Under the pieces are notes generated by a model. That model was given only the letters and a program-made list of their open reading frames with translations. It searched no databases and was not told the DNA's origin. Of a stretch of DNA of 64,000 nt, positions 51,195 to 59,976 are shown in pieces. This stretch comes from CAWKKW01 sp963850345 (lineage in GTDB: Bacteria > Acidobacteriota > Terriglobia > Terriglobales > Acidobacteriaceae): the NCBI GenBank assembly GCA_963850345.1, contig CAWKKW010000005.1, positions 682,001 through 746,000 of the forward strand. The letters are read 5' to 3'. How positions within the stretch are numbered: position 1 is the first letter of the stretch; each line of letters opens with the position of its first letter. Both the position numbers and the translations under genes were made by a program.

Positions 51195-52546
51195 ATCATC
51201 TGCTGATCGTGGACGACGAAGCGGAGATTCGCGCGTCGCTCGAAGAAATCCTAAAAGAAGAGGGCTACGCAGTCACCTCCACCGGCACTGCAAGTGAAGG
51301 CCTTGAACTGCTGCGTGATGCGGTGTACGACGTGCTGCTGCTCGACATCTGGCTGCCCGATCGCGACGGCCTCGACGTGTTAAAGGAAATTCACGCGCTG
51401 GAGATCGAGGGCAAGCCGGAAGTCATCATCATCTCGGGCCACGGCACCATTGAGACCGCCGTCCGAGCCACCAAGCTGGGTGCCTTCGACTTCCTCGAGA
51501 AGCCGCTTTCGCTTGAGCGCACTCTGATCCTGGTGAAGAACGCTATCGAAGCCAAGCGGCTGCGCAAAGACAACCAGGAATTGCAGCGACAGCTTTCCCC
51601 GCACACTCCCATCACGGGGGAAAGTGTGTCGGTCAAGGCTCTGCGGCAACAGATCAAGCTGATGGCGCCGACCAATGGACGGGTGCTGATCTACGGCGAA
51701 TCAGGCTCGGGCAAAGAGTTGATCGCGCGCGCCATGCATGCCGAGAGCCTGAGGCGCGATCGCGTCTTCGTGGAACTGAACTGCGCGGCGATACCAGAGG
51801 ATTACATCGAAAGCGAGCTCTTCGGCTACCGGCACGGCGCTCTTCCCGGAGGGCCGCCAGAGAAGCGGGGAACCTTCGAACGCGCCGACGGTGGCACGCT
51901 CTTCCTCGACGAAGTAGGGGACATGAGCCTGAAAACTCAGGCCAAGGTGTTGCGCGCGCTCGACGAGCAGCTCTTCACCCCGGTGGGCGCGACACGTGCC
52001 GTTCGCGTGGATGTGCGTGTGATCGCCGCCACCAACAAGGACTTGGAAGAAGAGATCGCCAAGGGTAACTTTCGCGAAGACTTTTTTTACCGGTTGAACG
52101 TGATTCCCTTCTTCGTGCCTCCGCTGCGCGAGCGCAAAGAAGATATTGCGCTGCTGGCGCGTGAGTTCCTGCGCGAATATGGGCGCGAGTACGGACGTCC
52201 GCGAGTGGAACTCGGCGAAGAAGCGGTGCAGGTGCTGAAGCAATATCATTGGCCGGGAAATGTGCGCGAATTGAAAAACGTAATCGAGCGTGTGCTCATT
52301 CTCAATCCACAGGTCACGCGCATCGAGCGCAAGCATCTGCCCATGCTGGTCTATCGCGGATCGAGCCGTCGTGGCGAAGAGTTCAGCACATTGCAACAGG
52401 CGCGCGAAGCCTATGAACGCGACTACATTCTGAAGAAGGTCGATGAGTGCCACGGGAACGTAAGCCGCGCCGCGGAAGCCCTGGGTCTCGAACGCAGCCA
52501 TCTCTATCGCAAGATGAAGACTCTGGGTATCAGCGTGCGGGAGTAG
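51191..52546 (+). CDS. NtrX-like AAA+ response regulator with degenerate GAFTGA loop
   Basis: The 451-residue protein has a receiver (Asp52), an AAA+ domain (Walker A 169-176, G-E-S-G-S-G-K-E; Walker B near 240, G-G-T-L-F-L-D-E) and a C-terminal Fis-type helix-turn-helix (N-V-S-R-A-A-E-A-L-G-L-E-R-S-H-L-Y-R-K). The sigma-54 contact loop G-A-F-T-G-A is replaced by G-A-L-P-G-G (216-221), as in NtrX proteins that do not act as classic sigma-54 activators. It is translationally coupled to the NtrY-like kinase. Confidence 0.92.
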   Translation: MNHLLIVDDEAEIRASLEEILKEEGYAVTSTGTASEGLELLRDAVYDVLLLDIWLPDRDGLDVLKEIHALEIEGKPEVIIISGHGTIETAVRATKLGAFDFLEKPLSLERTLILVKNAIEAKRLRKDNQELQRQLSPHTPITGESVSVKALRQQIKLMAPTNGRVLIYGESGSGKELIARAMHAESLRRDRVFVELNCAAIPEDYIESELFGYRHGALPGGPPEKRGTFERADGGTLFLDEVGDMSLKTQAKVLRALDEQLFTPVGATRAVRVDVRVIAATNKDLEEEIAKGNFREDFFYRLNVIPFFVPPLRERKEDIALLAREFLREYGREYGRPRVELGEEAVQVLKQYHWPGNVRELKNVIERVLILNPQVTRIERKHLPMLVYRGSSRRGEEFSTLQQAREAYERDYILKKVDECHGNVSRAAEALGLERSHLYRKMKTLGISVRE

Positions 52547-52602
52547 GAGCGGGTCTCGACTTATTCGGCTGAGCGCAGTGGCTCGGTTTGACGGGATAGC
52601 TG

Positions 52603-53433
52603 TTACGATTTCGGCACTTCCAGCTTCCACTTGGTGCGCGTATAAGCGATCTGAAAGCCCTTCCGCTCCGCGTTGCGCTGAGAGTTGCTACCCGGCTCGG
52701 TCACGATCATGGTCAGATCGCAGCCCTGCTCGTGGGCATACCGCATTCGCTCCGCCAGCAAAGCCGCCTGCAGACCGCGGCGCCTGAGATGCGGCACCGT
52801 CGACGAGCCACCCAGCAACGCAACCCCTTCGTGAATGACGAGCACGCCGGCCGCACCCGGCTGGCCGTCGCTCTCAGCGAGAAAGCAGACGGTTCCGTCG
52901 GGCGCGGAAGCCACGATACGTCCAAACTCTTGTACCACCTTCAACAGTTCTGGATGATCGCCTGCCCAGCCCCGAGCACTGATGCTCGCCCAAAGCTCTG
53001 CCTCAGCCGCGCGTGTAATCCGCACGTTGACTGTACTCGGCAGTTCGCTGCCTGAGTCTTCAATCGAACGATACAACACACTGCTGAGTTCGACGGGGCT
53101 ATAGTTGCGACGACAAAGCAGGTCGAGTGCTGCCACGCCTGCGAAGGGGCTGACCTCGTGAACGGCTGCGGTTCCACGATCCAGAAAAAAATTCTCCATT
53201 AGCTGCAGCGATTCCGGCGTCAATTGCTCAAATAGGCCGAGCCCAAAGCTCTGCGTGACCGGAGAGTCGACCCCGTTGAACACAGCGTAGGCGCCGCCAC
53301 TCTCGATCCACTCCGCGCCACAGGTCGGTGAGAGCAGCCGCTGGGCCTCTGCGAATCGCGAGCACGCAAATCCCTCGGTGCGTTCCAGTCGCTGCGAGAG
53401 TGCGAGGTCAGAGAAGAGCATGGCGTGCGTCAT
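52603..53433 (-). CDS. GNAT-family N-acetyltransferase
   Basis: The 276-residue protein has an undefined N-terminal half and a C-terminal GNAT domain with the acetyl-CoA loop R-R-R-G-L-Q-A-A-L and the later N-S-Q-R-N-A-E-R-K-G-F. Substrate is unknown. It is convergent with the NtrX-like gene (56 bp apart). The start is ATG 53433; an ATG four codons later is possible. Confidence 0.85.
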   Translation of the reverse strand: MTHAMLFSDLALSQRLERTEGFACSRFAEAQRLLSPTCGAEWIESGGAYAVFNGVDSPVTQSFGLGLFEQLTPESLQLMENFFLDRGTAAVHEVSPFAGVAALDLLCRRNYSPVELSSVLYRSIEDSGSELPSTVNVRITRAAEAELWASISARGWAGDHPELLKVVQEFGRIVASAPDGTVCFLAESDGQPGAAGVLVIHEGVALLGGSSTVPHLRRRGLQAALLAERMRYAHEQGCDLTMIVTEPGSNSQRNAERKGFQIAYTRTKWKLEVPKS

Positions 53434-53530
53434 CCTACACGGCCGGGTCCTCGGTCACAACTTGCAACATAGAATGCTTGATAAGGTATGAACGTGCTCT
53501 CGCTTGGCGAACATACGGCCTCGCGCCGGG

Positions 53531-54622
53531 CTATTTACTGCCCTTCATCAATTCATCATCGTTGCCGCTGCCGTCGTCGCCCGTTTCCTGGCGCTTGCTG
53601 AGATCTTCAAGCTGCTTACGCCAGTCGAGCGACTCGACGAAAGCCGGCGATTCGCGCCAGTTCTCTTTTACGGTTACAAATAGTTCGAGATAGACCCGGG
53701 TGCCCAGCAGCGACTCAATCTCCTTACGCGCGGCGGCACCGATGGCCTTTAACTTCGCTCCGCCCTTTCCAATGAGAATCGCCTTCTGCCCGGAACGCTC
53801 GCAGTAGATCGCGGCAGCGATGCGGGTGAGCGGCTCTTTTGGCTCCTGACCCGGCTTGAGTTTCTTCTTCTTCGTCTCTGGCTTAGGCTCCTCAAATCGC
53901 TCCACGACCACGGCTGAGGCGTAGGGCACCTCTTCCCCGGTCTCCGTCAGAATCTTTTCGCGAATCAGCTCCGCCACCAGGAAGCGCTCCGGCTGATCGG
54001 TGAACTGATCCTTGGGGAAATAGCGCTGTCCGACTGGCAGCGCATCGACCAGTTTTTCGAGGAGCCGATCCAATCCGTCGCCCTTGCGCGCCGATATGGG
54101 AATCACTTCGGCAAACGTGTGCAACGCACTGAGTTGCGCAATCAGCGGCAGCAACTGCGCGCGAGGGATCAGATCGATTTTGTTGATCAGCAGAAATACG
54201 GGACAGTCCAGCTTGCGCACCAGTTGGAAGACGAATTCATCTTCGCTGGAATCGCGGATGCTCTGCTTACGGTTCGGCGACGGCTCGCCCTCAGCAGGCG
54301 GCCCTGCCAGTTCGAGCTTGCGAGTTGCGTCCAACATCAGCAACACTACGTCGCGATGTTCCAGAGCGTCGTAGACTTCCTGCATCATGCGCTTGTCCAG
54401 CACCGTTCCCGGCTTGTGAACGCCGGGCGTGTCGACGAACACGATCTGCGCCGCGTGGTGCTTGCCTTTCACTGCTGCTACTTCCAGAATGCCGTGGATG
54501 CGCGTCCGCGTGGTCTGCGGCTTGTTGGTCACGATCGCGACCTTTTCCCCAACCAGTGCATTGAGCAGCGTCGACTTGCCCGCATTGGGTCGGCCGAGAA
54601 TGGATACGAAACCTGATCGCAA
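53531..54622 (-). CDS. era: GTPase Era, with two charged insertions
   Basis: The 363-residue protein is longer than typical Era (about 300). G1 G-R-P-N-A-G-K-S is at 10-17, G3 D-T-P-G, G4 N-K-I-D, and a KH domain includes I-G-K-G-G. Extra residues lie between the G3 and G4 strands (Pro/Glu/Ser-rich, about 25 residues) and before the KH sheet (Lys/Pro-rich). Era binds the 3' end of 16S rRNA in 30S assembly. The start is TTG 54622 with AGGGAG upstream; no in-frame ATG fits the family start. It is last in the phoH-ybeY-corC-era cluster, 115 bp after corC. Confidence 0.93.
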   Translation of the reverse strand: MRSGFVSILGRPNAGKSTLLNALVGEKVAIVTNKPQTTRTRIHGILEVAAVKGKHHAAQIVFVDTPGVHKPGTVLDKRMMQEVYDALEHRDVVLLMLDATRKLELAGPPAEGEPSPNRKQSIRDSSEDEFVFQLVRKLDCPVFLLINKIDLIPRAQLLPLIAQLSALHTFAEVIPISARKGDGLDRLLEKLVDALPVGQRYFPKDQFTDQPERFLVAELIREKILTETGEEVPYASAVVVERFEEPKPETKKKKLKPGQEPKEPLTRIAAAIYCERSGQKAILIGKGGAKLKAIGAAARKEIESLLGTRVYLELFVTVKENWRESPAFVESLDWRKQLEDLSKRQETGDDGSGNDDELMKGSK

Positions 54623-54737
54623 CTGTGAACTCCCTTACGTCACGCCTTCGACGCTCTGTTGATCTTAGTGCAGTGCAAGAGGGCGGCGGCCTCCCGAAAC
54701 ATCGCAGGCAGCGTCATCGAGAAAACCGGGACCCCAT

Positions 54738-56015
54738 CTACGCGGGCTGTTTCTTTGAAACTCTGAGTCGATCGATGCGGCGGTCGGTAGACGCAAGAAT
54801 CTCGAATCGAAGATGATCCCCCTCGATGACCTCGCCCGGCGAAGGAATACGGCCCGCGGTCTCGCTCACCAGCCCAGCGACTGTCGTCGCCTCGAACTCT
54901 TCAGGAGGCTCCCAGGTATCGCCGAGCAACGACTCCAGCCGATCAACCTCCAGCGTGCCTGGGACATTCCACGATCCATCCGCTTCGCGCACGGGCGTGT
55001 CTTGATCCTCGGTCTCATGCTCGTCGCTGATTGAGCCGACGATCTCTTCCAGCAGATCCTCAATCGTGACCAGCCCGGCGACCCCGCCATACTCATCAAT
55101 TACAATCCGCATGTGCTGCTTTTCCCGCTGCATCTCACGCAGCAGCTCATTGACCTTCTTAGTCTCGGGAATGAAGGCAGCCGTGCGCTGAATTTGAGCA
55201 ACGGTGCGCGTCCTAGCGTCGTCGTCGCTGATTTGTAACAGGTCATGAGCGAAAACAATCCCGGTGACGCTGTCGATCGAGGTCGAGTACACCGGCACAC
55301 GCGAGAAGGGGTGCTCTGCCAGGGCCTGCAAAAATTGTTCGATGGTCATCGTGCCGGGCACGGCGAACATCTTCGGCCGCGGAGTCATGACATCGCGCAC
55401 CACCTTGTCGCCGAACTCCACCGCGGAGCGCACCAGGTCGCGATCGCTCTCTTCCAGAATGCCCTCTTCCTGCCCCGCCTCCACAAACGCTTCGACAGCC
55501 TCCGCGGCGTCTTCTTCCTCGTCCTCTTTGGTGGGTTCAGCAAGCGCAGCGATCGACAGCAGAAATCCAAGAAACAGAGTGATCGGTAAGACAGCGTAGA
55601 ACAGAATGCGCAGCAGGCCACGCAGCTTTACCAGCCACAATCCGCGCGTGCGGGTAAAAAACACAAACGGCAGAAGCTGGTTGAAGATCACGATGACCAG
55701 GATCGCGCCGAGTACCGCCTGGCCGATCTCGCCCGCACTGGGGCGGTCATAGAGCTGATCCCGGTAAAACAGCATGGAGCCGAAGAGCAGGGCCAGGCAG
55801 GCGAGGGAAAGCTGAGTGAGCACCGCCGCGGAGAGCGCAATCCGCTCGCGGTTCAAGCCGAGGCGGGGCTCGACGTGCTTCTCCCAGGCGTCGATGTTCT
55901 CCTGGAATTCGCGGGAGAGAAACTTGCCCATCTCTGAATAGAGCCGATCCACGTAGGAGGCCAGCGTAAGCACGACGAGCAGCGCAGTAATCAGCAAAGC
56001 GACCAGCACGATCAT
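54738..56015 (-). CDS. CorC/HlyC-type transporter-associated protein (CNNM/CBS domains)
   Basis: The 425-residue membrane protein has four N-terminal hydrophobic segments (about 1-25, 45-70, 85-110, 115-140), a CBS-domain pair (about 195-320: V-M-T-P-R-P-K; G-V-A-G-L-V-T-I-E-D-L-L-E-E-I-V-G) and a C-terminal CorC_HlyC domain. Such proteins take part in Mg/Co efflux or membrane integrity. Its start overlaps the ybeY stop (ATGA), so the genes are coupled. Confidence 0.92.
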   Translation of the reverse strand: MIVLVALLITALLVVLTLASYVDRLYSEMGKFLSREFQENIDAWEKHVEPRLGLNRERIALSAAVLTQLSLACLALLFGSMLFYRDQLYDRPSAGEIGQAVLGAILVIVIFNQLLPFVFFTRTRGLWLVKLRGLLRILFYAVLPITLFLGFLLSIAALAEPTKEDEEEDAAEAVEAFVEAGQEEGILEESDRDLVRSAVEFGDKVVRDVMTPRPKMFAVPGTMTIEQFLQALAEHPFSRVPVYSTSIDSVTGIVFAHDLLQISDDDARTRTVAQIQRTAAFIPETKKVNELLREMQREKQHMRIVIDEYGGVAGLVTIEDLLEEIVGSISDEHETEDQDTPVREADGSWNVPGTLEVDRLESLLGDTWEPPEEFEATTVAGLVSETAGRIPSPGEVIEGDHLRFEILASTDRRIDRLRVSKKQPA

Positions 56016-56614
56016 CGGTTTCGACCTCGTGCTTTGACGGGCGCAACCTTGCCCGCTCTGCGTGTGGCGACAGGCGTACGGACCTCAGCCCGCGATGGCT
56101 TCCCTGGCTCGACCTGGACCCGGGCCGCCGTCATTCGCTTCCCTGTCCGTTGAATCAGACTGGTCGGCAACTCGAGCTCCTTACGCAGGCGGTTCTCCTT
56201 GCGCGCCATCTGCCCTGTATCCGACTCATGATCGAAGCCCGCCAGATGCAGCAGGCCGTGCAGCAGCAAAACCTTTAACTCGACTTCCAGTGGATACTCG
56301 AATGCCAGCGCCTGACGCGCTGCGGTCTCCAGCGAAATCGCAAGATCGCCGATATGCCTCTCCTGTGGCGGTTCATGCAAACCTTCTGCGCCGAGGTCGA
56401 ACGACGGAAAAGAAAGCACGTCTGTAGCTTTGTCCTTATGCCGGAAGTCGTGGTTCAACTGCCGAATCCGTGCATCGTCCGTCAGCAACACCGACACGGA
56501 GCCACCCAGTCGCAGAGAGGAAAGCGCGCGGGTCACAAAGCGATGAAGCTCGCGTTTGCGGATCAGGTCGCGGCGAGAGGTACCCGGAGGTTGTGGAGGT
56601 TCAATAACGATCAT
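56012..56614 (-). CDS. ybeY: endoribonuclease YbeY
   Basis: The 200-residue protein has the zinc motif H-G-L-L-H-L-A-G-F-D-H and D-V-L-S-F-P, both hallmarks of YbeY, which acts in 16S rRNA 3'-end processing and ribosome quality control. A basic C-terminal tail of about 45 residues (Arg/Ala/Val/Lys-rich) exceeds the usual length and may bind RNA. ATG 56614. Confidence 0.93.
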   Translation of the reverse strand: MIVIEPPQPPGTSRRDLIRKRELHRFVTRALSSLRLGGSVSVLLTDDARIRQLNHDFRHKDKATDVLSFPSFDLGAEGLHEPPQERHIGDLAISLETAARQALAFEYPLEVELKVLLLHGLLHLAGFDHESDTGQMARKENRLRKELELPTSLIQRTGKRMTAARVQVEPGKPSRAEVRTPVATRRAGKVAPVKARGRNR

Positions 56615-56672
56615 TGTCCAGCGGAATCACAGGGTTGACCCGCTCCAGAGTGCGGTAATGCCCTAAATGACA

Positions 56673-56696
56673 ACAGGAGGGCCTTGGCCCCCCTGT
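56673..56696 (-). terminator. hairpin between phoH and ybeY (possible attenuator)
   Basis: About 10 bp of GC-rich stem with a four-base loop lies 35 bp after the phoH stop. On the reverse strand the following T-run is poor (TGTCATTT), so it may reduce, not stop, reading into ybeY. Confidence 0.4.
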
Positions 56697-56730
56697 CTTT
56701 AAGAATACAGCACTTCGTCGGCCGCCCTTT

Positions 56731-57741
56731 TCACTGCGGCTTGGGAGCAGGCTTGCCCTGGTCAGACCCCGGAATAGCCAGCGGCAGTTCCCGCTGCGCC
56801 CGTCCGAAGCTGTCATACGCCCGAACGACGCGCTGCACCAGCAGGTGGCGAACCACATCGCCATCCTCGAAGTGTACAAATTCGATTCCGTCCACTCCGC
56901 GCAGTACCTCAATCGCCTCCACCAGCCCCGATTTGCGCGGGTTAGGAAGATCGATCTGTGTCACGTCGCCGGTGATGACAGCTTTGGCGTTGTTGCCGAG
57001 GCGAGTCAGGAACATCTTCATCTGCTCGCTGGTGGTGTTCTGCGCTTCATCCATGATGATGAAGGCGTCGTTGAGCGTCCGGCCGCGCATAAACGCCAGC
57101 GGTGCCACTTCGATCACGTTCCGCTCCAGCATCTTGTCGACGCGCTCCGGTTCCAGCAGATCGTACAGAGCGTCATACAGAGGACGCAGGTAGGGATCGA
57201 CCTTCTCCTGCAAGCTGCCAGGCAGAAAGCCGAGGCGTTCGCCCGCTTCGACCGCGGGGCGCACCAGCACGATCCGGCTGATCTTCTTGGCCAGAAGCGC
57301 GGCGGCCGCCATGGCAACTGCGAGGTAAGTCTTGCCTGTACCCGCCGGGCCGATGCCGAACACCATGTCGTTCTGCTCGATGGCTTCGACATAGCGCCGC
57401 TGGTTGATGGAACGCGGCTGGACAATGCGCTTGATGCCTGCGGATCGCTGCTTGCCGCTTTCAGCCAACCCCCGCAGGGTTACGGCAGGATCGCTCGTCA
57501 CCAGCTTGAGCATGCCGTTCAACTCGCCATTTTGCAGCTGAACTCCCGATTTTCGAAGATGCTCATAGTCGGCAAAAATCTTTTCGACTCGGGAGATGCT
57601 GGCTGGAGGACCCTCGACGTGCACCGCATCGGATCGTAGATCGATGCGAACGTTGAGGCTCTCTTCCATGAGCCTGAGATTTTCATCGCGAGTCCCGAAC
57701 AGGGGCTCAAGGCTTGGCGTGATGTCCAGCGCTTTTTTCAT
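56731..57741 (-). CDS. phoH: PhoH-family ATPase
   Basis: The protein of about 337 residues starts M-K-K-A-L-D-I-T-P-S-L-E-P-L-F-G-T-R and has Walker A G-P-A-G-T-G-K-T and Walker B region I-I-M-D-E-A-Q. This is the PhoH/PhoL type next to ybeY in many genomes, linked to RNA metabolism and ribosome maturation. ATG 57741 shares a base with an upstream short frame's TGA (TGATG). A TTG one codon earlier is possible. GGAGG lies about 15 bases upstream of the ATG. Confidence 0.92.
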   Translation of the reverse strand: MKKALDITPSLEPLFGTRDENLRLMEESLNVRIDLRSDAVHVEGPPASISRVEKIFADYEHLRKSGVQLQNGELNGMLKLVTSDPAVTLRGLAESGKQRSAGIKRIVQPRSINQRRYVEAIEQNDMVFGIGPAGTGKTYLAVAMAAAALLAKKISRIVLVRPAVEAGERLGFLPGSLQEKVDPYLRPLYDALYDLLEPERVDKMLERNVIEVAPLAFMRGRTLNDAFIIMDEAQNTTSEQMKMFLTRLGNNAKAVITGDVTQIDLPNPRKSGLVEAIEVLRGVDGIEFVHFEDGDVVRHLLVQRVVRAYDSFGRAQRELPLAIPGSDQGKPAPKPQ

Positions 57742-57881
57742 CAAGCGGTGAAATTACCTCCGATAGCAGGTGAAAGGGTGGCAGAGAAGGCCGGCAGGGT
57801 CGCCGGCGACCGATCGTCCAAAAATGATTGTTGGGTGGCTGGCAGGTCGGGCAATACAGCGTGAGCTGCTTGCTGAACCAT
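57741..57881 (-). CDS. possible 46-codon leader frame before phoH
   Basis: This small frame begins at ATG 57881 and ends in TGA that overlaps the phoH ATG by one base. It lies downstream of the predicted phoH promoter, so it would be transcribed, and the stop/start overlap suggests coupling. There is no ribosome-binding site and I recognise no protein family, so it may be chance. Confidence 0.2.
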   Translation of the reverse strand: MVQQAAHAVLPDLPATQQSFLDDRSPATLPAFSATLSPAIGGNFTA

Positions 57882-57926
57882 GGCCGGATTGGCGATAAGC
57901 ACCAAACGTTTGCCGTAGATGCGCTC

Positions 57927-57955
57927 AGAGTAGCGCCCTCTCAAAGCCACGTCAA
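57927..57955 (-). promoter_or_regulatory. probable promoter of the phoH-ybeY-corC-era cluster
   Basis: On the reverse strand TTGACG (57955-57950) and TACTCT (57932-57927) are 17 bp apart. The -35 is good and the -10 poor. The start would be near 57920, leaving a leader of about 180 nt. Confidence 0.4.
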
Positions 57956-58526
57956 CATCGATTCCGTGAATCTCTGTTGACTGGCACCAACTGCAATATT
58001 TAGATGCACGATGGTATCTTTACGGCGCTATTTCCGCCTCCGGATCAAAGGCGTTCTGACCGGCGCAGTCCGAGCCTCGGCAGGAGGTGAGGAAGGACTA
58101 ACACCTTCGCATTCTGCAGCATAGTGAAAGTGCTATTTGCGCCTTGGGGCAGAGGAGAGATCATCAAAGTGTCGATCAGGCCAACATCCCTTCGCGGCAG
58201 GAGAAAACTCACGATGCACGACCCGACTCTGGTCTTTTTCTTCGTATCGCTGCTGGTTAGCCCCTCCATGATCGCGGCCATTACCGGAGTAGGGCCGGCA
58301 TTCAGAGCGAAAGCAGCCCCCGGCCCATCAGGGCGGACCGACCGAGGCTATTGGCAGGCGCGGCATTTCGACTCCTCAACGCTGCCATTGCGCGGCACGC
58401 GCGGACTCTCCGGACGCGAGTAGTCTGACCGCGAATACGCATAGTGGGCGGCCAAGTTCTAGCGACAGAACGGTCTTGGACGACTAAACGTCCTATCCCG
58501 CAGCCCGCGGCCAGAATCTCTTCTGA
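57956..58526. other. 571-bp region without a recognised gene
   Basis: Two short overlapping frames on opposite strands (58124-58423 forward, 58045-58281 reverse) have no ribosome-binding site, no recognisable motif and unusual composition, so I do not call them. No RNA gene is seen. Confidence 0.55.
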
Positions 58527-58555
58527 TTGACCCAGATAGCGTCAGCCACTATACT
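58527..58555 (+). promoter_or_regulatory. rpsT promoter
   Basis: TTGACC (58527-58532) and TATACT (58550-58555) are 17 bp apart, close to the sigma-70 consensus. Transcription would start near 58562, about 70 nt before rpsT. Confidence 0.7.
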
Positions 58556-58632
58556 TAGTGATTGCGGGGGATGTGGCAATTGCGTCTCTTCTGCCTGCAT
58601 CCCACTTCACCAGAGAGTCAGGAAATCAATAG

Positions 58633-58908
58633 ATGGCGAACCATGTTTCATCGCTGAAGCGCGCGCGTCAGACGGAAAGCAAGACTGCGGTTAACCGCGC
58701 CAACAAGACCCGCGTTCGCGGAAGCCTGCGCCTGCTGCGCGAGGCCATCACGAAAGGCGACCACGCGGCGGCATCCGAGCAGTATCGCGCGACAGTGTCG
58801 GCCCTCGACAAGAGCGTTCAGAAGGGCATTCTGCACGACAATACCGCGTCTCGCTACAAGGCACGGCTCAATGCCCGTGTGAAGGCGCTCGCTACCAAGA
58901 AGGCGTAG
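58633..58908 (+). CDS. rpsT: 30S ribosomal protein S20
   Basis: The 91-residue basic helical protein starts M-A-N-H-V-S-S-L-K-R-A-R-Q and has N-R-A-N-K-T-R-V-R-G and H-D-N-T-A-S-R-Y-K-A-R-L, typical of S20, which binds 16S rRNA early in 30S assembly. It is a single-gene unit with its own promoter and terminator. Confidence 0.96.
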   Translation: MANHVSSLKRARQTESKTAVNRANKTRVRGSLRLLREAITKGDHAAASEQYRATVSALDKSVQKGILHDNTASRYKARLNARVKALATKKA

Positions 58909-58940
58909 TTCCGCCCATCCATTTCAAAGTCGTTCGAGAG

Positions 58941-58968
58941 AAGGCCGGGACCTGGTTCCGGCCTTTTC
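58941..58968 (+). terminator. Rho-independent terminator after rpsT
   Basis: A 10-bp stem (58941-58950 with 58956-58965, one G-T pair) with a 5-nt loop ends in TTTT, 33 bp after the rpsT stop. Confidence 0.88.
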
Positions 58969-59075
58969 TGCGCCTGCTCGTCAGGCGTTCAGCCGGGGCA
59001 CGACACGAGTTCCGCGCAGGTGTATGATTGCGGCACTTCTCCTTCATCACCTCAGCAATTAAGGCAAGCACTCGC

Positions 59076-59948
59076 ATGAACCGGATTGCGCTCGTATCTC
59101 TCGCCGTTGTCCTCGTTGGAACTGGATCTCTCAAGGCTATCCCCTCTCCTCGACCCGCCGGACAGGAGCCGCCCGCGGCGGCTATCACTATGGACAAGGT
59201 CAATCAGGCTGTGGTCGCGGCACGCATCGCCACCAAGGAGAAACGGTACGCCGATGCAGAGGCGCTGATGCAGCCAGTGAATGCTTCGCGCCCGGAGCTG
59301 ATCATCCCCAGGATGGAGCTGGCATTGGCCCAGCTGGGTTCGAAAAAGTATTCCGAAGCGGAGCAGAATTTCAAGATCGCACTCGGCATCGACACAGGAA
59401 GTCTGGAACGAGCCCATTCGCAGGATTTCTATCAGCAGCCCGATCGTGCGCTCGCTACCGCGCCATCCGCCACCCGCGCCTCCCGAAACACGATGGGCGG
59501 TGAAGTGAACAGCGGGAAGAGCCGTTCGCCGGAGCTGATGGGAACCGGATACGCAAGCCTGGGCGAGATCTATAGTCACCAGGGAAAATTGCAAGAGGCC
59601 CAAGCTGCATTCGACGATGCCGCCAAAGCGAACCCCACGCAGGCTCCTCTCTATTATCGCAACGAGATGATCTTCTTTTTCCAAGCCGGAAACGCGGATG
59701 GGCAACTCGCCGCTGCCGAGAAGGCCATTGCACTTGAGCCTGGCCGCGCGATGCTCTATTACTTCAAGGGACAGGCGCTCGTTTCGCGAGTAACCGTCGA
59801 TCCGCAGACCCAACGCCCTGTGCTTTCTCCTGAATGTATTGCTGCTTATCGCAAATACCTGGAGCTCGAACCAGCCGGGCAATACAGCGCCGATGCACGC
59901 GGAGTTCTAGCCGCGGCCGGCATACCCGTCAAGCCCGGCAAGAATTAG
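59076..59948 (+). CDS. exported TPR-like protein
   Basis: From ATG 59076 the protein has about 290 residues with a signal peptide (M-N-R-I-A-L-V-S-L-A-V-V-L-V). TPR-like helices occur in two blocks (about 35-105 and 150-230), separated by a low-complexity Ser/Arg/Thr linker. An in-frame ATG at 59028 adds residues before the signal peptide and is less likely. Role unknown; it converges on the amidohydrolase gene, 28 bp apart. Confidence 0.82.
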   Translation: MNRIALVSLAVVLVGTGSLKAIPSPRPAGQEPPAAAITMDKVNQAVVAARIATKEKRYADAEALMQPVNASRPELIIPRMELALAQLGSKKYSEAEQNFKIALGIDTGSLERAHSQDFYQQPDRALATAPSATRASRNTMGGEVNSGKSRSPELMGTGYASLGEIYSHQGKLQEAQAAFDDAAKANPTQAPLYYRNEMIFFFQAGNADGQLAAAEKAIALEPGRAMLYYFKGQALVSRVTVDPQTQRPVLSPECIAAYRKYLELEPAGQYSADARGVLAAAGIPVKPGKN

Positions 59949-59976
59949 AAACTCGCGCCAGCAATGTTGCCGGGCC

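Noticed and set aside
57882..57950. Longer version of the phoH leader frame starting at GTG 57950
   Set aside because: The start lies upstream of the predicted phoH transcription start and overlaps the promoter.
58045..58423. Two short frames in the phoH-rpsT gap
   Set aside because: They overlap on opposite strands, lack ribosome-binding sites and have no recognisable motif.
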